A DNA stretch of 64,000 nucleotides, taken from an uncultured Marvinbryantia sp. (GTDB lineage Bacteria > Bacillota > Clostridia > Lachnospirales > Lachnospiraceae). This document shows, piece by piece, positions 16,908-25,306 of the stretch; the stretch's first letter is position 1, and every line of letters begins with the position of its first letter. The notes under the pieces were generated by a model that was not told the DNA's origin, did no database searches, and was given only the letters and a program-made list of their open reading frames with translations. The translations under genes and the position numbers were made by a program. The stretch covers positions 7,506 through 71,505 of the forward strand of contig CAKRRF010000010.1 of the NCBI GenBank assembly GCA_934394985.1, in the 5' to 3' direction.

Positions 16908-17564
16908 TTATCGCAATTTCTTTTTCCTGTTTGTCTTTGTATTTCCTACAAAATAAGCCTTCTTCACTTTAGAATTTGTAAAATATTTGCTTTCGTATTT
17001 TTTATATGTCTTGTATGAACAGTTGTACCATGCTCCATTCTTTACATAGCCACAGTTTCTGGTTGCATTGCTCCAACGATCATAAGATGTTGAAATGCTG
17101 ATTTTGAATGTTTCTGTTAATTTATTCTTTTTCATACTCAGCAAACGATAGCCCCACATACCGGTTCCGCCATGTTCTGCTACAATCAATGCTTTCTTTG
17201 ATTTGCTATATCTGACATAATTGCCTTTTCTGTCATTTTCCCACACAATTCCGGCCCATTCTTCAACACATCGTACTTTGCCATTTTTGTATGTAAATAC
17301 ATTAATGATACGGATGCCATTATCTGTTGTTATCAGTTCTGGGATTCCATTTTTATCAATATCTGCTATCGTAAATGAATCCAGCGAATAAAATCTCTGT
17401 CTTCCTGAATAATATCCCTTTTCCAGGAAACGGCTATACGCCTTCATTGCTTTTGTTCTCTGTGATGCTGCCTGCGTGGTCATACTGCTGCACACTAAAA
17501 CAAGCAGTAGCATAAGTAATCCCCACCACTTCTGATTATGTTTTCTGTTCTTTTTTGATCTCAT
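16908..17564 (-). CDS. Secreted basic protein of the NTxxNR-tail family
   Basis: The start is ATG 17564 (MRSKKNRKHNQKWWG) with AGGAGGG upstream. The longer open frame overlaps the kinase gene and is not used. 218 residues with a signal peptide (LLMLLLVLVCSSMTTQA-AS) almost the same as that of 11633 and 37602. The mature start is QRTKAMKAYSRFLEKG, the loop ADIDKNGIPELITTD is EF-hand-like, and the tail is VGNTKTNRKKKLR. It is the last but one gene of the kinase run. Confidence 0.8.
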   Translation of the reverse strand: MRSKKNRKHNQKWWGLLMLLLVLVCSSMTTQAASQRTKAMKAYSRFLEKGYYSGRQRFYSLDSFTIADIDKNGIPELITTDNGIRIINVFTYKNGKVRCVEEWAGIVWENDRKGNYVRYSKSKKALIVAEHGGTGMWGYRLLSMKKNKLTETFKISISTSYDRWSNATRNCGYVKNGAWYNCSYKTYKKYESKYFTNSKVKKAYFVGNTKTNRKKKLR

Positions 17565-17607
17565 AATTCTTCCCTCCTGTTTATTTACTTCTACATTTTT
17601 AAATATT

Positions 17608-19692
17608 TTAATTTTTAAAATACTCATCAATTCCATTTGCAATCCCCTCTGCCATAATATTCCAATTGTCAGCATCTGCTAATCTTGCCTCATCAACACT
17701 GTCTGTAAGACATCCTAGCTTCATCAAGACTACTGGTATTTTGCTCCAATTTGTTCCTGGTTCATTATCCTTATACTGTATCCCAGCATTTTCAAAACCA
17801 GTTAATTTACAATAATTATATAAAATCTCATTACCAAGTGCATTACATTGTTCGTACATATATCCTACGTATGGATTGTCTGCTGTTGGAAGGTATACCA
17901 TTCCACCACGATTTTCACTGTTTGTTGCTTTTCTACAATAGATCTGGATCAATATATCAGCTCCAGATTCATTCGCTTGTAACGTTCGTTCCTGTATTCC
18001 AGTTGGTGTATTGTTATCTTCCCGTAATAAAATCACATCATATCCTCGTTCCACTAGAATACTTTTCAAATCTTGTCCCACACCTAAATCTATATCACAT
18101 TCCCTTATTCCGGTATTCTTTCCAACAGCACCCGTACCGTTTTTTGCATATTCTGAGGCAAACATATCGACTATTTCTGAAGATCCTGGTCCGATTGCAA
18201 CTTTTTTTGTTATGTCCGGAACACATCCGGTATGTCCAGGATCTATTGCAACTGTATATCCATTTTTACTCTTTTCATACACGGCAGTTAGGCTTGTATC
18301 TTCTGATGGCATAATAAAATCATTGGTTTGTTGCTGCTCTGACAAACTTACTCCATTCTGATCTACCCATTTTATAAACGTCATTCCATCTACTTCATCC
18401 GCAGTTATTGAAACTCTCTCGCCTGCTGTATAGTTGCCGCTTCCCGATCCATTATTTACCGTCAACTGATACTTTGCTTCTGTAACTAGCGGTTCTGTTG
18501 CTTTCTGTGTCACTGGTTCTGTTGCCGCTACTTCCTCCACATCTTTTTCTGAGACAGATGCTGATGTCGCAGTCTCTACATTTTCCGTCACATCGCTCGT
18601 TGTTTCTATCTGCGCATTGTATACTATGGGTGTTGTTGGTTCCTTTTTCTGATTCATTCCAAATGCGATCCCAGTTAATACACATATACTAAGCGCTCCT
18701 GCGATTAACCACTTTCCTATTTTGAATCTTGGAGGTGGGTCTCCACCACCCGGGCCATCTCCTGTGTCTTCTCCACCATCGCCTGTCCATAACTTCTGCA
18801 AATCATTATGTAATTCGCTCATGGAAGCATATCTGTTTTCCGGCAGATACTCACAAGCTTTCAAAACGATTCGTTTCAGTTCTGCACTGCCATTTTGTGG
18901 TTCTGGAAAAGGTAGTCCCTGCATTCTCTTCATGAGAGCTTCTTCTCTAGAACTATAACTTATCTTCTCTGGTACAGGCGGATAAAATGGGAGTCTGTTA
19001 TTGTTTAAAAAGCGATACAATACGATTCCAAGTGAATAAATATCTACCTGCTCATTGTATTTTTTCCCAAGGTAGACTTCCGGAGCCATATAACTCTCTG
19101 TTCCCTTTTTTGACAATCCACCTGTTGTTTTCTCAATAGTTCGTGCTATTCCAAAATCGCCTAATTTAAATCTTCCAAGTGAATCTACAAATATATTTTC
19201 TGGCTTAACATCTCTATGAATTAAGCCATGTTCTCTTGCATAAGCCAATGCGCTGCTGATCTCACATCCCAATCTCACAACGCTTTCTTCCGTCATAGTA
19301 TGATTCAACTGCCATTCTGTAAGAGAGGTAAGAAGTTCCATTTTGATCAGTATATCCCAGCCAATTCCATCTTCATGGGGAATGACACAATGATCCTCAT
19401 ATGTGATGATGTTCGGATGTTCTTTCAATGAAACCATAACTTCTATTTCATGAAGAATCTCATCCACAAACTCCTGAAAATAGCCGGTTACTGACTCCTC
19501 ATCCATGCCTTCGCTCATCACCGCCTGAATATCTGACTCTGTTTTCGGTATATGTATCACCTTCAGTGCTGATTTAATGGATGATCCAAATCCATTCTTC
19601 TCAATTTCATAAACCTTGCCGGTTGCTCCTTCTCCAAGCTCTTTTGTAATCACCCAGTCATTAAAAACGACGCTTCCTATTCTGTATTCCAT
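17608..19692 (-). CDS. Transmembrane Ser/Thr kinase with InlB-type repeat and degenerate amidase ectodomain
   Basis: 694 residues behind AGAGGTATATC. Residues 8-290 are a complete eukaryotic-type kinase: GEGATGKV loop, Lys44 in ALKV, HRDVKPEN, DFGIA and YMAPEVYLGKK. A Gly/Pro-rich linker and one membrane helix (WLIAGALSICVLTGIAFGM) follow. Outside the cell come a Thr/Glu-rich stalk, one InlB/Flg_new-type repeat (NGSGSGNYTAGERVSITA..FIKWVD) and an amidase_3 fold of about 220 residues (VAIDPGHTGC, GIRECDIDLGVG, VLLREDN). The second Zn His (usually SIHxNA) reads IYCRKA and the catalytic Glu region reads VLMKLGCL, so the amidase fold is probably a binding sensor, not an enzyme. Confidence 0.9.
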   Translation of the reverse strand: MEYRIGSVVFNDWVITKELGEGATGKVYEIEKNGFGSSIKSALKVIHIPKTESDIQAVMSEGMDEESVTGYFQEFVDEILHEIEVMVSLKEHPNIITYEDHCVIPHEDGIGWDILIKMELLTSLTEWQLNHTMTEESVVRLGCEISSALAYAREHGLIHRDVKPENIFVDSLGRFKLGDFGIARTIEKTTGGLSKKGTESYMAPEVYLGKKYNEQVDIYSLGIVLYRFLNNNRLPFYPPVPEKISYSSREEALMKRMQGLPFPEPQNGSAELKRIVLKACEYLPENRYASMSELHNDLQKLWTGDGGEDTGDGPGGGDPPPRFKIGKWLIAGALSICVLTGIAFGMNQKKEPTTPIVYNAQIETTSDVTENVETATSASVSEKDVEEVAATEPVTQKATEPLVTEAKYQLTVNNGSGSGNYTAGERVSITADEVDGMTFIKWVDQNGVSLSEQQQTNDFIMPSEDTSLTAVYEKSKNGYTVAIDPGHTGCVPDITKKVAIGPGSSEIVDMFASEYAKNGTGAVGKNTGIRECDIDLGVGQDLKSILVERGYDVILLREDNNTPTGIQERTLQANESGADILIQIYCRKATNSENRGGMVYLPTADNPYVGYMYEQCNALGNEILYNYCKLTGFENAGIQYKDNEPGTNWSKIPVVLMKLGCLTDSVDEARLADADNWNIMAEGIANGIDEYFKN

Positions 19693-19719
19693 GATATACC
19701 TCTTTTCGATATGCCTTAT

Positions 19720-20319
19720 TTACTCTGTTTCTATCTCCCCTTTTATAATTATCTCATTGTTTTCTAAAAGGAAATCCATCACTTTATTGCATAATACACG
19801 TAGCGGAATTGCATCTGGATCATAATCCACAAACAATTCTCCAATTTCTCCATCACAATCCCCCATCAACACGTCATAGCATTCATCGAATATTTCATAT
19901 TTGCTGACTGTAATATCTTCTTTGTCAGCAATAGCCAGAGCAATTAATTTTTCATAAATATCATCCTCATACCAGTCAAGCGCCAAATCCCAATATATTT
20001 CCTCTTCGTCCTCCTTAATTTCTTCATCCTTAATAACAGCATTATTTTCTATTTTTTTCAAAATTTCATCTTCGGCCTGAATTTCATTCTCGGCCTCGAT
20101 TGTCAATCCTGTATACTCATTGATCTGAACATATTTTGATGCTTTAGTTGGGAATATATATATATCATCATCATTTAAATACTTATCATAAAAATCTGTC
20201 CCCAAATACTCATTCCCGTTAAAAAAATCATATTTATCATTCTCGGCATATACAACTACATTCCATCCGTATAAACATGTTATTATACAACTTCCAATCA
20301 CAATCCATTTTTTTCTCAT
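19720..20319 (-). CDS. Exported acidic protein, unknown
   Basis: 199 residues. The ribosome site AAGGAG overlaps the stop of the kinase gene upstream, so the two are co-translated. An N-terminal signal or anchor segment (WIVIGSCIITCLYGWNVVVYA) precedes a strongly acidic mature region (EEIKEDEEEIYWDLALDWYEDDIYEK). No known domain is recognised. Its place between two kinase genes suggests an extracytoplasmic partner or ligand of these kinases, but nothing in the sequence shows it. Confidence 0.7.
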   Translation of the reverse strand: MRKKWIVIGSCIITCLYGWNVVVYAENDKYDFFNGNEYLGTDFYDKYLNDDDIYIFPTKASKYVQINEYTGLTIEAENEIQAEDEILKKIENNAVIKDEEIKEDEEEIYWDLALDWYEDDIYEKLIALAIADKEDITVSKYEIFDECYDVLMGDCDGEIGELFVDYDPDAIPLRVLCNKVMDFLLENNEIIIKGEIETE

Positions 20320-20325
20320 TTCTTC

Positions 20326-22668
20326 TTACTCCTTCCATCTGCTGGCTGTTAATGAAATTGCTCGTTTTTCCTCTTGTTTATCCCACAAATAAAGGACACT
20401 TCCGGCCGGATCTATCAGTTCCCCAGATCCCCCTTCTCCAAAAGCAAGATAGTCTCTTGCATTTTCGGAATCTTCCGGAGTTATTCCATACAGACAATAT
20501 TCACTCTCTTCTCCAATGATTAATATTCTCTGAATAACTGCCTGTTGCAAATTCTCTCCTGTTTTTTTCGCTTCAAATTTGATTCCATCTTTTTCAGCTA
20601 CTACAGTCTGATCATCTTTTTCATAAACGTTCAAATCTGGTATATCTGATACAACTTTATCTATACTGCATTTCATATACTGAAAAACTTCCGTTTTATA
20701 TGGATGTAATGACTCTCTGAGTACTGAAGCATTTATTCTCAATGTCTCCAGTTCTTTCCAATCTCCCACACCTTCAGCATTTTCTTCATAAACAGAATCT
20801 TTCTCCAATGTTACAAATCTATCCACTCCATTATAAAAGACTCCTGTCTCCAATTTAGAAAATCCATTTTCAAGCAACTGACTTTCAGCTTCTTCTTCGC
20901 TCATCTGAATTCTTACACCGCATAGTTCATATTTTGTACTATTATTTCCTAACCATATACTTGAAATCATTTCTTCATTATTTTCAGAATGCATGCTTTC
21001 AAATCGATAATCGTCGTAAATAAAATAATTCACACACATAGACCAGTCTTCTCTTATCGGTTCTCCAAATACTTCTTTTATTTCATCAACTGTGCAATTC
21101 AAATATTGGGAGAGTTCTACCCTTTTCTCCTCTGTCTCATCACTTTCCGTTGCTTTCTCATATTCATCCGTACTATAAACCACACAATCAGTGTCTCCTC
21201 CATACACCGCTGCTATTTGTACATCTTCTTCTGGCATTACAATTTCCATTGTCTCTTTTCCTGCATCTGAATGCTCTATGTCATCTGCTATTTCCCATCC
21301 AAAAAAAGGTTCCACATGTTTATCTACATCTGCTGTTACTTCAATCTTTTCTCCAGCCTCATATTTTCCACTTCCTGTTCCACCCTCTACTGTTAATTCA
21401 TACTGCTTGTTCTCATATTTTGCTGCTATCTGAACATCGTTCTTTGGCATCACAATTTTCATTGTTTCTTTTGTTTCATCCGAATGCTCTATACTATCTG
21501 GCACATCCCATTTTGAAAAAAACTGCCCCTCTTTTGTCCTTTCCGCTACAACTTCTACTTCTTCGCCTGCTTTATATTCTCCACTTCCATTTCCATCTTT
21601 TACGGTTACTTCATATCTCTTAGTTTTCACATGAAAAACTCCAATTACAGTCACAAATGCAACAACTAATATTAATGCTCCAAAAATCCCTATTTTCCAC
21701 CTTTTTCTAGGTTTAAGTGTTTTCGATGGAAGCGGAGTAACTACAATCGTTCCCAGTGGATTGCCCACATTTTGCAGGGCATTATGTAATTCACTCATAC
21801 TTGAATAGCGATTTTCCGGGAGATACTCACATGCCTTTAATACTACTGTCTTCAATTCCGTACTGCCATTTGCAGGTTCTGGAATCGGTAATCCCTGGAT
21901 TCTTTTCACTAAGGCATTTTCTCTGTCGCTATATGTGAGCTTTTCTGTTATTGGAGGATAAAATGGCAGACGATTATTGTTCAGGAATCTGTACAATACC
22001 ACTCCCAGCGAATAGATATCTACCTGCGCATCATATTTTTTTCCAAGATAAACCTCTGGTGCCATATAACTCTCGGTTCCTTTTTTCGATAATCCGCCGG
22101 TGGTTTTCTCTATTGTTCTTGCGATTCCGAAATCTCCCAATTTGAACTTTCCAAAAGAATCCACAAAGATATTTTCTGGCTTTACATCTCGGTGAATTAG
22201 ATCATGATCTGCTGCATAGGAAAGCGCACTACTGATCTCACATCCCAGTCGCACAATTTCTTTTTCATTCATCGGATGATCCATCTGCCATTCCTGAAGT
22301 GGAGTAAGCAGTTCCATTTTTATCAGGATATCCCAGCCTATTCCCTCTTCATGAGTTGTTACACAGTGATCTTCATAAGTAACAATATTCGGATGTTCTT
22401 TTAACGAAACCATGATCTTGATTTCATGAAGAATCTCGTCCACAAATTCTTTAAAATAATCCGTTACATCATCCTCTGTCATTCCCTCACTCATAACTGC
22501 TTTTACATCAGACGGTGATTTCGGAATTCTGATTACTTTTAATGCAGACCGTATTTCTTCTCCATATCCATTCTTTTTGATTTCATAGACATGACCTGTC
22601 GCTCCCTGACCGATTTCCCTCGTTATAATCCAATCATTAAAAACTGCCATTCCTATTGTATATTCCAT
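20326..22668 (-). CDS. Transmembrane Ser/Thr kinase with two InlB-type repeats
   Basis: The start is set at MEYTIGMAVFNDW to match its paralogues (780 residues). Kinase residues: GQGATGHV loop 20-27, Lys44, alpha-C Glu82, HRD 159-161 and DFG 179-181, all intact. One membrane helix lies near residue 355 (IFGALILVVAFVTVIGVF). Outside are two tandem repeats of about 70 residues (VTVKDGNGSGEYKAGEEVEV and LTVEGGTGSGKYEAGEKIEV), each ending IVMPxxDVQIAAxY, an InlB-B/Flg_new-like fold. Then comes a block of about 250 residues with DEIKEVFGEP that resembles the fragment at 13578. It is presumed active, with a wall-facing sensor. Confidence 0.9.
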   Translation of the reverse strand: MEYTIGMAVFNDWIITREIGQGATGHVYEIKKNGYGEEIRSALKVIRIPKSPSDVKAVMSEGMTEDDVTDYFKEFVDEILHEIKIMVSLKEHPNIVTYEDHCVTTHEEGIGWDILIKMELLTPLQEWQMDHPMNEKEIVRLGCEISSALSYAADHDLIHRDVKPENIFVDSFGKFKLGDFGIARTIEKTTGGLSKKGTESYMAPEVYLGKKYDAQVDIYSLGVVLYRFLNNNRLPFYPPITEKLTYSDRENALVKRIQGLPIPEPANGSTELKTVVLKACEYLPENRYSSMSELHNALQNVGNPLGTIVVTPLPSKTLKPRKRWKIGIFGALILVVAFVTVIGVFHVKTKRYEVTVKDGNGSGEYKAGEEVEVVAERTKEGQFFSKWDVPDSIEHSDETKETMKIVMPKNDVQIAAKYENKQYELTVEGGTGSGKYEAGEKIEVTADVDKHVEPFFGWEIADDIEHSDAGKETMEIVMPEEDVQIAAVYGGDTDCVVYSTDEYEKATESDETEEKRVELSQYLNCTVDEIKEVFGEPIREDWSMCVNYFIYDDYRFESMHSENNEEMISSIWLGNNSTKYELCGVRIQMSEEEAESQLLENGFSKLETGVFYNGVDRFVTLEKDSVYEENAEGVGDWKELETLRINASVLRESLHPYKTEVFQYMKCSIDKVVSDIPDLNVYEKDDQTVVAEKDGIKFEAKKTGENLQQAVIQRILIIGEESEYCLYGITPEDSENARDYLAFGEGGSGELIDPAGSVLYLWDKQEEKRAISLTASRWKE

Positions 22669-22768
22669 AACACATATCCACCCACTCATAGCAAAGTTTT
22701 ATTTAAACCAAACTCTCATCTTTATTTATTCACTGAAAATAATATTTAATCTCGTGATGAAAGTTCAC

Positions 22769-22891
22769 TCATCTAACATGGAATTTCCAGAACCTGCCAT
22801 CTACTGTTAGCCCTGCACCATTCACTTTTGCTGCATTCACAGAAAACATTATTCCTAATGTCATAGCTACTATTGTACTTTTCTTATTCAT
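22769..22891 (-). pseudogene. Signal-peptide stub of a lost secreted protein
   Basis: A 40-codon frame (MNKKSTIVAMTLGIMFSVNA followed by AKVNGAGLTVDGRFWKFHVR) consists of a signal peptide and about 20 further residues. It sits between two kinase genes in the same direction. The short length and missing mature domain suggest the 5' remnant of a secreted-protein gene. A genuine small exported peptide cannot be excluded. Confidence 0.4.
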
Positions 22892-22978
22892 AATCACTTT
22901 TCACAATTTCCTCATCCATTTTGTTCTGTCTATCACTAATTTTGTATTTTTTCATCTGTGATAATCTTTTATGATATT

Positions 22979-25210
22979 TTACATGTGATATATGTATTTC
23001 TGCTCAATTTGGCCACTATTTAATAGCATTCTCATTTTTACAAATATCATTGGACTAACAGCACCGTAAGACGTATTAGACTGACACTCTTCTATAGAAT
23101 CATTGATAACTCTCATTGCTTCATTTTCCTCTCCTCTGATCCAATACCATCCATATTCATCCTTACTCCCAAGTCCTGTATCACATGCTCCAACACTGCC
23201 TCCCTCTGCAACATAGTTCGTATTCATATGTCTCCAAAATCCTATTATCTCTTTATCAATATCTTTTACTGACGGTATGGTTACTAATTCTCCGCTTTCT
23301 GTTCCAGATATCATATAGGCCTGTTGCTGTTCTGGAAATGCTGTTTGTAAAAAATCTGAGTTTAACCAATTTCTTAAATTGCTGTTCTCCCAACTAACAT
23401 TCTCTTCCGTATCATACTGACGTACATCCAGATTCGAATTTGTAACCATTTGCGCATAGATATCTCCATCTATTTCTACATATTTCAGAATTCTCCATAC
23501 TATTGGAAGTTTTATATTTCCTGTACTACTTGACTGCGGATAAACACCGAATTTAACAGTTTCATATTCATAATTTCCATTATTGTCATAATGAGGTTTT
23601 ACATATTCAGATTCATAATTTGTGCCATCTCCCTTTGGCGTTGTTTTTATAACACTTCCATTTTCTGTTAATTTTAGAAAATTTTCATCTTTCACAAAGT
23701 TAACTAATATATGTACATCTCCTGCTGGCATATCAAAAGTAAATGGAAGCCGATAATCTGCTGGCTCCCCCTTCCTTGTTTCAGAACTTATAGTACAACT
23801 CTCAAATATATAACCTATTGGAGCATACCACGCTGTTATTGTTACTTTTTCTCCTTCTGTATATGCATACTGACCATTTTCTAACCCGCACGTCACTGTA
23901 GAATTTTCCTGTACTACTCCGTCAAGCGCCGTATCAACCGTGATATAATACTCTTTGCTTTGTTTTTCCCTTTCTGTCGTTTCTGCTTCAGTTGTATCCA
24001 ACTGAGAATATCCACCATTATCGGCATTCCTCGGTAGTAAATATGATATTCCAAATAATACTGCATCTGCCACTAACCAAATAGATACCAGTTTTATTGC
24101 TGTAAGGAATACCTTCTTGATCGTTAATCTTGATCTTTTTTTCGATGTGTCTCTTTGTCCACAGGTCTTCTGTTTCTCTGTCCTTATGGGATCTTTTTTC
24201 TTTCTACTCTGTTCTTTGTAATTTACCCCTGTCGTCTCCTGAACTCTCGGCTTTTCTTCTTCTCCCTTCCTATACCCTGACCATTCTGAATCCGTTCTTT
24301 TCTTCTCACACTGTTGCAAGTCATTGAACAGTTCATTCATAGTCTGGTAACGGTCATCTGGCAGATATTGACATGCTTTTAATACAATTCTCTTTATTTC
24401 CGCACTACCATTTACAGGTTCTGGAACTGGAAAACCCTGGATTCTCTTCAGCAGGGCTGTTTCTCTGTCACTATATGTAATCTTTTCTGTTATCGGTGGA
24501 TAAAACGGTAAGCGATTGTCATTTAAGAATCTGTACAGGACTATTCCAAGGGAATAAATATCTACCTGTGTGTTATATTGTTTTCCTAGATAAACTTCCG
24601 GTGCCATGTAACTTTCTGTTCCTTTTTTCGACAATCCACCAGTAGTTTTCTCTATAGTTCTGGCTATTCCGAAGTCTCCCAGCTTAAATCTTCCCATGGA
24701 ATCTACAAAAATATTCTCTGGTTTGACATCACGATGAATCAGATGGTGATCTGCTGCATAAGCTAATGCACTGCTAATCTCACATCCCAGTCGTACAATC
24801 TCATTTTCATCCATTGAATGATCCATCTGCCATTCCTGAATCGGAATAAGCAATTCCATTTTAATCAGGATATCCCAGCCTATTTCATCTTCATGTGTTA
24901 TGACACAATGATCCTCATAAGTCACAATATTGGGATGGTCTTTTAAAGAAACCATGATCTTGATTTCACGCAGAATCTCGTCCACAAATTCCTTAAAATA
25001 ATCCGTCACATCATCCTCTGTCATACCCTCACTCATAACTGCTTTTACATCAGATGGCGATTTCGGAATTCTGATCACTTTTAATGCAGACCGTATTTCT
25101 TTCCCATGTCCATTCTTTTTAATTTCATAGACATGACCTGTCGCTCCTTGACCGATTTCCTGTACTATAATCCAATCATTAAAGACTGCAGCTCCTGTTA
25201 TATATTCCAT
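22979..25210 (-). CDS. Transmembrane Ser/Thr kinase with DUF6273-like ectodomain
   Basis: The start is MEYITGAAVFNDW (743 residues). The kinase domain is intact (GQGATGHV, Lys44, HRDVKPEN, DFGIA, YMAPEVYLGKQ). A basic juxtamembrane linker precedes one helix (LVSIWLVADAVLFGISYLL). The ectodomain begins with a repeat-like segment (YAYTEGEKVTITAWYAPIG..FTFDMPAGDVHILVNF). It then has a DUF6273-type region (VKFGVYPQ..PIVWRILKYVEIDGDIYAQM..WENSNLRNWLNSDFLQTAF), a fold found in many Lachnospiraceae surface proteins. The ectodomain function is unknown, and a ligand-binding role is presumed. Confidence 0.88.
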   Translation of the reverse strand: MEYITGAAVFNDWIIVQEIGQGATGHVYEIKKNGHGKEIRSALKVIRIPKSPSDVKAVMSEGMTEDDVTDYFKEFVDEILREIKIMVSLKDHPNIVTYEDHCVITHEDEIGWDILIKMELLIPIQEWQMDHSMDENEIVRLGCEISSALAYAADHHLIHRDVKPENIFVDSMGRFKLGDFGIARTIEKTTGGLSKKGTESYMAPEVYLGKQYNTQVDIYSLGIVLYRFLNDNRLPFYPPITEKITYSDRETALLKRIQGFPVPEPVNGSAEIKRIVLKACQYLPDDRYQTMNELFNDLQQCEKKRTDSEWSGYRKGEEEKPRVQETTGVNYKEQSRKKKDPIRTEKQKTCGQRDTSKKRSRLTIKKVFLTAIKLVSIWLVADAVLFGISYLLPRNADNGGYSQLDTTEAETTEREKQSKEYYITVDTALDGVVQENSTVTCGLENGQYAYTEGEKVTITAWYAPIGYIFESCTISSETRKGEPADYRLPFTFDMPAGDVHILVNFVKDENFLKLTENGSVIKTTPKGDGTNYESEYVKPHYDNNGNYEYETVKFGVYPQSSSTGNIKLPIVWRILKYVEIDGDIYAQMVTNSNLDVRQYDTEENVSWENSNLRNWLNSDFLQTAFPEQQQAYMISGTESGELVTIPSVKDIDKEIIGFWRHMNTNYVAEGGSVGACDTGLGSKDEYGWYWIRGEENEAMRVINDSIEECQSNTSYGAVSPMIFVKMRMLLNSGQIEQKYIYHM

Positions 25211-25306
25211 TGTCACTTATCATGTACTCCCTGAATATTTCTCTTATCTAATAATTAAAATGTTCTACCCAGTATTATCACTTTTTACTGTATAATTTTG
25301 CTTCGT

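Noticed and set aside
16908..17675. Longer start for the secreted protein, overlapping the kinase gene
   Set aside because: The ATG at 17564 has a strong AGGAGGG site and opens directly at a signal peptide. The longer version adds 37 residues read from the kinase 3' end.
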